From NCBI GenBank assembly GCA_021234535.1, contig CM037846.1, positions 11,424,705-11,488,704 on the forward strand: a stretch of DNA of 64,000 nt, given 5' to 3'. The notes beneath the pieces are model-generated. The model made no database searches. It saw only the letters and a list, made by a program, of their open reading frames with translations, and was not told the DNA's origin. Source of the stretch: Stichopus chloronotus. Taxonomy: Eukaryota; Echinodermata; Holothuroidea; Aspidochirotida; Stichopodidae. A program made the translations under genes and the position numbers. This document shows positions 56,731 to 64,000 of the stretch, one piece after another; the first letter of the stretch is position 1; each line of letters starts with the position of its first letter.

Positions 56731-59700
56731 CTGGAAGGTAGAAAACAGATCCATAGATATGAAAGAAAGAAGTTAAAAATTTCCAGGCAAAAAGTAGTTA
56801 ACTGGAGATGGCAGTTTTGGTCATCAGCCTCATAAATGGACAGATGATACATACCAAACTGTGAATGTCCGAATAATTTTGCAACAGGGTTTTGTTTTTT
56901 TTTAAGTTCATACAGTTTGTTCAAGAATTTCAAATGATGGATGTTATGACTTCACATTTAAAGCAACGAGACAATTTCATTTTTACAAATCAAAGAAAAT
57001 GCATAGCACTGCATGGCTGAATCCAATTGCCTGGGGCAAGTAAAGATTAGGTCTGGGCAAGTTTTTTCTTATCCCAAGTTACCCCATTACACGAAATTTG
57101 TGAAAATTTTGATGGGTATTTCCAAATAACAATGCTTATAATTAGCATCACTATTCACATCCAATAATAATGGAAACTGTCATTTTTCGTTAATTTTTCT
57201 TAATGGTTTGTACTGGCAGTGAGTATATGAATTAGTACTAATGTGGAAAAGTGAATTGTAACAAGTTTCCCAAAACCAATTCAAATCATTAACTACTCAC
57301 TCATTAGTGGTAATTTGTATGATTTGCATGTGATTCATAATGGGGACCCTCTTAGTTTACCATTGATCTGTCACTAGAAACTTGACACAAAATTGGCAGA
57401 TTTGTGGAGACTAACTGAAGATCATGAAACAACTCAAAGTGCTCCTTAATGTCCATAGACTGGTCAACATACCTGAGGGCAATATAGTTTCTGTTAGTAC
57501 ACCAACTCACACTGTCCCATCAATCGATTCACACTCATGCACAATAGGGATATTTGAGATGTGTATGACAGTTTAAAGGGACACTTTAACAGTTGAAGGA
57601 AAAGCAATTTGCAGAATTTCATAAAATGAGCCATAGGGTCCACATGGAATCATAGACTACAAATTCATGAACAGCCTAATATAACCACTAGCAGAGTATC
57701 ATTATGACGAACCATCAACATTGACAAATCATCAACAAGAGAATATGTAGGAAAAGTACTTTGCGGAATTTCCTAAAATGGACCGTGGGGTCCACATGGG
57801 ACCTTGGTCTGGAGAGTTTTTTGTACACCCCACATGAACTACCACCCAAGGAAAATTGTGTCCAACCTAAATATAAATCCATTGAAGCATGTGCGAGAAG
57901 CAACATTTCAACAGAATACATCATTGTGACAAGCCATCAACATTGTAAAATAAAATCTGTAGGAGGAGAAGCAAATTGTAGAATTTCATAAAATGGGCAT
58001 TTGAGTGACGCCACATTAGAGTGACGCCACATTAGAGTGACGCCACATTAGAGTGACGCCACATTAGAGTGACGCCACATTAGAGTGACGCCACATTAGA
58101 GTGACGCCACATTAGAGTGACGCCACATGACTGCAATAAATAAAACCACCCCAAACAACATCAAGATGGTACAGGCAGATAGATAGACAGACAGATAGAC
58201 AGACAGATAAACAGACAGATAAACAGACTTTGTATGACCCCTTAATAGTAGGCTGATCTATCTCACAGATTTAAAATAAAAACAAAAACACATTTGCAAA
58301 ATTACATAAAAGACAAAATACCCTTAATAGGAGAGGTTTTCAACCAATGATAGATACATGTATCATTTCTGGACAGCAACTTAAATCACAGGAAGCTGAC
58401 GATAACACTTACGGCAAAGGCGTCGGAGTGCCCCTCCTCTTCCACGATGTCCACATCGTCCTGAACGTTCTCGACCTTGAGGTCCTCCAGGGCCTGCGGG
58501 TTCTCGTCCCTCTCAAATTCCACCCCCAAGATGGGACTGGAACTGTAGACCCTGTGCAGCGACTGAATCTCCTTCACCGTTTCCTGCAGTTTCTCCATCG
58601 GATCGATACGAAACCCTAGCACATACCCACCGCTCTGTGGTGATCACGAAATAGACGAGAAATTAAAAAGCAAGCTGAGATCATCACCTCCTGCATCTTT
58701 TTATCTGCTAAATTCACGGAGGCAGCAAGCAGTCCCTAGCGACTAACATAACTGGCTCATCTTGCCCCAACAGATAAAACAAGTGAGCAAAAATCAACAT
58801 ACAAAATAGATCCTCATATTGCTAAATAAACAATGAATTTTTCTTTGTTTCTGATGTTTTTGATTTCATTGTTTTGGGTTCTTGTTTTTGTTTATTCTAT
58901 TGCTAAATTTGTATATTGTAAATCAAAATGACCTCACCTATCAAACCAGACATACAACAATAATGAAAAAGCATGCAGCTTAACTATTCAATACAGTGTT
59001 ACTACTAGGCAAACTGTGGTCGATGATGACACATGGAAAAAGCTAGATCCAACTTGTCTCCTTAATGATACAGTCACAGTTGTTGACATTCCACCATGTT
59101 TCAACGTATTTCTTTTCGCAGAACTCAACTAGCAACATAACCTGGAGACTTATTCCACCCAACACTAATATTTGACACCTAAGCAGTTAACACAAGTTCT
59201 GCATAAGAATATCTGTCAATGGCCACTATCGATGGCCAGTGCCTGAGTGTAGAACTTACTTTAATGCAACTGATTTTTATCACTGGAAGTGACAGGCAGT
59301 ACAAGGAATATACACGTCAGACGATGAAACTAACAAAGCACCGTCCGAGACAGGCTAAAGCATTCTCACTAACTATCAATTCACATTTTCAAATGGCCAC
59401 CAATAGTTTACAACACTGTTCTAAGCTTTGTGTGTCTGCTTTTAATTTTCTATAAATACCCCTACCTGTGACGAAGTCTCCAGGACAAGAGCCATCCCAA
59501 ATTTGGAGTCTCTAACTTTGACGGAACGCTGTCAGAAAGAGAGATGTCAGAAAGCATGCACTATGATGAAATATGTGACCACAAAATTGATTTGACTGAG
59601 TTTAAAATCTTGCAAAACTTTTACTCAATTACCAGACTTTCTCTACACTTAATTGGAGGTTCTTGAAGGATGGAATTGGAAATAATATGTTCAATCAGAG

Positions 59701-61687
59701 TGCACAAATGCATTGTCATTTCGATGATGCAATTCTTTTTCTGAATCTGACATTATAGCATTATGATGCGTCACAAAGCTACCTATGCTTTCTATGAAAA
59801 GTGAGATCTGTCCAAGCTTCCCTCATTGAGATATGATGTTTACAAGAATTTTATGATGTGACTCCTGGTGAACCTCACCAAAGACAATATTCTTGTACTC
59901 AATGAGATCCATCTTCGTACTAAAAATACGATCTGTCCAAGCTTTCCTTCTTCAGAAATCATCTTTACAAGATTGTCACAAGTTGACCCCTGTTGACCTC
60001 AAATGACTTCTGACCTCTCCCAAAATGACAAAGGAGTTTGTATTCAATGTGGCACATTGACACACTGAATATGAGGTATGCCAAAGGTCTTGAGATATGA
60101 TGCTTACAAGGTTTTCAGAATTTGACCTGTTGACTCCAAATGATCCTTGAACTCCACCAAAAAACAAAGACTTTTTTTACTGAATGTGGCAGACCTACAT
60201 ACTAACAAGAGATCTGTCCAAGTTTTCCGTCTTGATTTGTGTTCACAAGGTTTCCACAATTTGACTCCTGCTGACTTCAAATGACCTTTGACCTCCACCA
60301 AAATCGATAGGGATCTAGTACTGAATGTAATACACCAACACACTAAAGATGAGATTGTCCAAGGTTCTCTCCTTGAGATATCGTGTTTACAAGTTTTTCG
60401 CATTTGACCCCTGTTGACCCCAAATGATCTTTGACCTTTACCATAAACAGCAGGGTCCTTCCGCTCAGTGTGGTTCACCTATACTCTACATATCAGATCT
60501 GCCCAAGCTTCCCTTCTTGGGATACTGTGTTTACAAGGTAGGCCTCACTGAAAAACATGTGCACACATACGCACTTACACCACTGTGCAATTACAAAGGT
60601 TATCATTATCATCAAAACCAAAAATGTAATCAAGACAGATTGCATTTGCTACAATCTGTGAATCAGGAATGTAGTATCAACACAGGGGATACTCTTGAAA
60701 GCTTCACTTGATGCAAGAAATACAGAGAAACATGCAGCACACGGAAACAATAAAGCAGAAAAAGAGCATCGTCTCACCATTTGTAAGTAAGGTACGCTGA
60801 CATTGAACGACTCATTGAGGTTGGCATGCCATACCAGTCTGACATTTGTGATGAAGAAGGTACCGAGATTACCCTACAGAAAGAAAAGGAAGTTACAATT
60901 CCAAAACGATAAATTAAAAAGCCAGAACGATAGCCTGCAGAGGATGGCAAAATTAAAATGAAGGTATAAAGTTTGGCAAAACACAAACTTTTGGGGGTTC
61001 AGTTTGTTCAATACAGCAACAACAGAATTTATCTGCAAAAAAAAATGGTGTATAAGATTACATTCAGGGTAAGTCTGCAACTTTATGCCAACATTTTTGC
61101 TATGGCATTCTCAATTTAAAGGCAGTCAGTCATCACTCCAAGCTACATTTTTGGCTGGGTTTAAACAAACTTCTCAATTGGTTCTGCGTTTTGTGACGAC
61201 AAGTTCAAAAGATGCAGAGTAGCTAATGTTACACAGCATACACATGGGCCTAGTGTTTCGATGGTACATGTGACGGAGTTTCAGACAGACTGTGGGAGGG
61301 ACTAGAAGTGAGAGATTGAGAGAATTTGAACTGTCTGAGGCGATTTGTCAATCCTCTGCATAAAACTTCCCTCACTTTTACGTCTAACATTCCATTCTCT
61401 TTCACTTTTCAGTTCCACCCGATAATAACACTCTGCATCGCTTCAGCAGATTCACAGCATCAAATGCATTTGCAACAGACACAAAATCCTGCTTTACTTT
61501 GACACTTCCAACACAGACAATGCCACAACACATTGTACATCTACGTCTTACCTGATCACTAGACAAATTCCAAACACCGTTCACTTTATCGTAGACTTGC
61601 TCGAGTGGTAACAACCTCAATTGCTTGTTTTCAACCACTGCACCCCGCAGCTTCAAATCCCTGTACAGTTTTGAGGTTTCATATGCC
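56602..61687 (-). CDS. BBS5: Bardet-Biedl syndrome 5 protein (BBS5), 3' five exons
   Basis: Subunit of the BBSome, the coat-like complex that moves membrane proteins in and out of cilia; BBS5 carries PH-like (DM16) domains that bind phosphoinositides. Exons in transcript order: 61687-61552, 60873-60778, 59528-59466, 58634-58413, 56730-56602; all AG/GT with consistent phase. The translation follows vertebrate BBS5 without gaps: [106 protein letters not shown], and the end LWEVVDK. Visible length is 214 aa; the N-terminal part (roughly 125 residues in the human protein) is not found and probably lies past 64000. No motif is lost. Confidence 0.93.
57590..58000 (+). repeat. Minisatellite family D, array 2
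   Basis: Three imperfect units with TGTAGGAAAAGYA, GAATTTCMTAAAATGGRC and GGGTCCACATGGGA blocks at about 57593, 57747 and 57958. Similar to 51560-52060. It lies in the last BBS5 intron (56731-58412). Confidence 0.65.
58002..58128 (+). repeat. Exact 16-bp tandem repeat, 8 copies
   Basis: The unit GAGTGACGCCACATTA is repeated eight times with almost no variation, directly abutting minisatellite D. Confidence 0.97.
58175..58230 (+). repeat. (GATA/GACA)n microsatellite
   Basis: Interspersed GATAGACAGACA units in the last BBS5 intron. Confidence 0.9.
58413..58634 (-). CDS. BBS5: BBS5 internal exon
   Basis: 222 nt, acceptor accacag and donor GCC|gtaagt. It encodes [37 protein letters not shown] and the acidic [17 protein letters not shown]. 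The apparent ATG start of the frame is internal. Confidence 0.95.
59466..59528 (-). CDS. BBS5: BBS5 internal exon (63 nt)
   Basis: 21 codons encoding [20 protein letters not shown] then Q, acceptor tgacag and donor CAG|gtaggg. Too short for open-frame detection; identified from BBS5 similarity and phase. Confidence 0.93.
59800..60560 (+). repeat. 145-bp minisatellite array 4 (about 5 diverged units)
   Basis: Units show AGATCTGTCCAAGCTTYCC, TTGAGATAT, GTTTACAAGGTTTTC and TGACCTCAAATGACCTTTGAC blocks; an exact DR1 at 60282. Same unit variant as array 1. It occupies most of the BBS5 intron 59529-60777; element ends are not recognised. Confidence 0.8.
60778..60873 (-). CDS. BBS5: BBS5 internal exon
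   Basis: 96 nt, acceptor ctgtag and donor ATG|gtgaga. It encodes [20 protein letters not shown] and [12 protein letters not shown], the most conserved strand region of the second PH-like domain. Confidence 0.95.
61552..61687 (-). CDS. BBS5: BBS5 internal exon (second PH-like domain start)
   Basis: 136 nt, acceptor ccctcag and donor CAG|gtaaga. It encodes [20 protein letters not shown] and [20 protein letters not shown], then LSSDQ. It enters with 1 nt completing an Arg codon, as in vertebrates. Confidence 0.93.
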
Positions 61688-61964
61688 CTGAGGGATGAGA
61701 GGGGAATATTTAGACTGACAAACTTTCCAATTAATTTTGTCTAGACCAACCTTAAAACTAATGATGTATACTCAGTGATATTAAAGGCAAACGAATAGAA
61801 ATATCAGCCAAATGAGTACTAGAGGTAGGAAGACACAAATAAACTGGACACAACACAATAATCAGCTGGACATTTCTTAAAGTATGCCCTACCACTTTTG
61901 TTTAGTTCAATGGCAGTGCCTAGGCAATGCTTCTTTTCAAAATCCTGTTCAGCAAGGCCTCTGT

Positions 61965-62050
61965 TAAAGGGAAATATTGTGTCTATTTCACAAAAAATTG
62001 TATTTTAAAAACCAATATTTATCTACACAGAATGATAGCTTTATTCAAAA
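61965..62050 (+). repeat. Dispersed repeat family A, copy 3, left half
   Basis: Matches the first third of copies 1 and 2 (TTTTAAAAACCAATATTTAT, then GATAGCTTTATTCAAA) and stops where the Helentron-like element begins. Confidence 0.75.
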
Positions 62051-63366
62051 CCAGAAAGTCAAATGACTTTGTGATTCCTTGCCAATATCAAATTATTCCA
62101 TACACACACAATCAATTTAAACACAATCAAACCATATTATTTATGGGTTTGGCATCAACTTCATTGATCACAAGTGGATAGAAAGTTCCTGACATCAAAT
62201 TGCGGTTAAAGGTCTGAAATTGTGCAAAACAACTTAAAGTGTTTTTCTCCCTTGGGAGCCTTTATGGTGGCTAACACAGGGTACTCTGTAAATCTTGACA
62301 GGGAGTTGCTGGCAAAGTGGGATATTTACCTATTGCTTGTTGAAGGTTATAAATGGAAAGAGCTATGTTAAGAGGTTTTCAATATGAGAAGGAAAAATGT
62401 GGTGCATTTTTTTTTTGGTACGAGTGACAGTTACCTATTCATATGTTCACATTTAGGACATGTAGCACTTTCAAAGAATCTCATGGTGGGCTTTTGAATC
62501 TAGAAAGATCTTTGGAATGATAGAACTTATTATACATTCATTCATGTCAACCCTTACAGTGCAGTATGTTAAATATCATACACTCTTCTATGCTGACCTC
62601 AAATAACCTCCATGAAAAACGATAGGAATCATCTACTCACAGTTGACTACCAAGACACCAACTTTGAAGTTCAAGTGCCTTTCCCTCCTTGAGATAATAC
62701 ATTTAGAAGGTTTTCAAACTATTTCCTCTATTGATCTCAGATAACCTTTGACCTCCATAACAAATGCCAAAGATCATCTACTCATTAAGTTCTACCAGTG
62801 ATAAGAGTTTGAATTTGAAGTTCCAGCAACATTCAGTTGCTGAGATATCTCCTCTTAATAGGTTTTCATACTGTAAGCTCTTATGACCTCAAATGACCTT
62901 TGACCTCCATGAAAAACAATAGAGATTTTCCACTCATGAAGGACTACCAACACAACAACTCTGAAGTTCAAGCACCCTTCCCCTCCTGAGATACCATGTT
63001 TACAAGGTTTTCAAACTATATCTTCTAATGACCCCATACGACCTTTGACCTCAATAAAAATGACACACATCATCTACTTATTAAGTGCTATCAATGATAA
63101 CAGTTTCAACTTCTAGTAACATTCAGTGGCTGAGATATCCCCCTTGATAGTTTTCCATACTCTCAGCTCTAGTGACCTCAAATGACCTTTGACCTACCTG
63201 AAAAACAATAAGGACCATCTACTTTCTATGGACTACCTACACATCAACTTTGAAGTTCAAGCAACTTTCCCTTCTTGAGATAACATGTTTACAAGCCAAG
63301 GCATCACACACATACACACGCCATCACCATCACATAGATTCCTCGCCTGCCCTCTGCAAGGAATCA
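62051..63366 (-). mobile_element. Helentron-like non-autonomous element 2, inserted in a family A repeat
   Basis: On the - strand: subterminal GATTCCTTGC (63365-63356), a TG-rich tract (about 63319-63301), about 5 units of the minisatellite, subterminal GCAAGGAATC (62082-62073), palindrome AAAGTCATTTGACTTT (62070-62055) and CTGG (62054-62051). Both flanks belong to one family A repeat, so the boundaries can be placed almost to the base. Sits in the BBS5 intron upstream of exon 61552-61687. Confidence 0.75.
62575..63295 (+). repeat. 145-bp minisatellite array 5 (about 5 diverged units)
   Basis: Units contain TTGAAGTTCAAGCAMCTTTCC, TTGAGATAACATGTTTACAA and TGACCTCAAATGACCTTTGAC; exact DR1 at 62894 and 63183. 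A long-and-short higher-order alternation is suggested by alternating GAAGTTCAAGCA and ACATTCAGTGGCTGAGATAT phrases. Confidence 0.8.
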
Positions 63367-63630
63367 ATAAGGCAGGACAGCAGCCTTCTTTTCAAGGAAA
63401 TTAGTTTCTCACTGAAATTCAGTTATTTGATTGGTTCACCTAATGTTTCAAAAATTAAAATGATGGCATAAACCATGACTCATCTTACTCACGATGTTTT
63501 GAGGAGAAAAAGCTATTGATGATGTTTACTGGTGACAGTGAATAAATAGATCATCAATGACTATTTTTTTTTGTATACCTTGTTGGTACATTTTAAACAC
63601 AATATTTCCTTTTTAGAAGGGAAAACAGGT
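63367..63630 (+). repeat. Dispersed repeat family A, copy 3, right half
   Basis: Continues family A after the inserted element: AAGGCAGGACAGCAGCCTTC, CAGTTATTTGATTGG, GATGTTTTGAGGAGAAAAAGC and a GTACATTTTAAACAC segment. Confidence 0.75.
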
Positions 63631-64000
63631 GCATTCATTAATGAAAAAAAAACATTCCTACAAGTCTGTCTGAAGGAAAAGTCAAGGGAAACAAATGTTT
63701 ATGCAAATGGGAACTGGAACCTTACCTCCTAAACTGTTTCTGCCAGTCCACACAGCAGAGTACATTTCGTCGGCAAATGCACCGTGCCTGAAGTTCCCTG
63801 AACATAGCTCTAACAACTCTGCTAATTCTGCCATCAGTTTTTAAAGACAGTACTGAATAAAAACACTTTCATGTAATTGAATGCAATTGGCAAAGCTCCA
63901 GAGAATTAAAAAAAAAAAAAAAATTAAATACTGCTTGTGAAGGTGCTTGACTTTTTTCTTTTTGACTAGTATGTGCTTTGTTTTCAGTGCTAGTAAGTAG

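Overview
This is animal nuclear DNA: AT-rich, with spliced genes (GT/AG introns), long introns, many interspersed repeats, non-LTR retrotransposon remains and no operons. The coding content (a POU class VI factor, shugoshin, the BBSome subunit BBS5) and the repeat types fit an invertebrate deuterostome, most likely an echinoderm. The species assignment is inference, because there is no rRNA or mitochondrial marker here.

Layout. (1) 1-13.6 kb, + strand: the 3' part of a POU6 gene. Seven exons encode a Gln/Thr/Ser-rich region followed by an intact POU-specific domain and POU homeodomain; the 5' exons were not found. (2) 13.6-30.2 kb: about 16.6 kb with no convincing gene. It holds a family-A repeat, an intact-looking 331-bp hAT-type MITE with an 8-bp target duplication, and other repeat debris. 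(3) 30.2-42.1 kb, - strand: a complete seven-exon shugoshin gene. The exon phases close perfectly (3600 nt, 1199 aa), with the N-terminal PP2A-type coiled coil and the C-terminal SGO box both present. (4) 42.135-42.426 kb: a 292-bp divergent promoter with CCAAT boxes and a perfect palindromic CRE. (5) 42.4-50.4 kb, + strand: an uncharacterised gene of about 8 exons and 616 aa. A 5'-truncated LINE appears to have landed on its exon-2 splice donor. (6) 50.4-56.6 kb: intergenic, dominated by minisatellites and a Helentron-like element. (7) 56.6-64 kb, - strand: the 3' five exons of BBS5, with the 5' exons beyond the window. Its introns are loaded with the same minisatellites.

The most interesting signal is the repeat system between 36 and 63.4 kb. 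Two elements (53787-55280 and 62051-63366) share a 10-bp subterminal inverted repeat, a short palindrome next to a CTGG end, a CA-rich microsatellite and a core of about 145-bp tandem units. This is the architecture known for non-autonomous Helentron elements. One of them interrupts a family-A repeat whose uninterrupted copies lie elsewhere in the same window, giving an internal empty-site comparison. The consensus tandem unit carries four direct TGACCT (AGGTCA) half-sites spaced 4, 4 and 1 bp, that is DR4-DR4-DR1, the binding grammar of nuclear receptors. Eight exact DR1 sites of this kind occur here, within introns of shugoshin and BBS5 and between genes.

The genes do not form a pathway. 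Shugoshin (centromeric cohesion) and its unknown divergent partner may be co-regulated through the shared promoter; POU6 and BBS5 are neighbours only.
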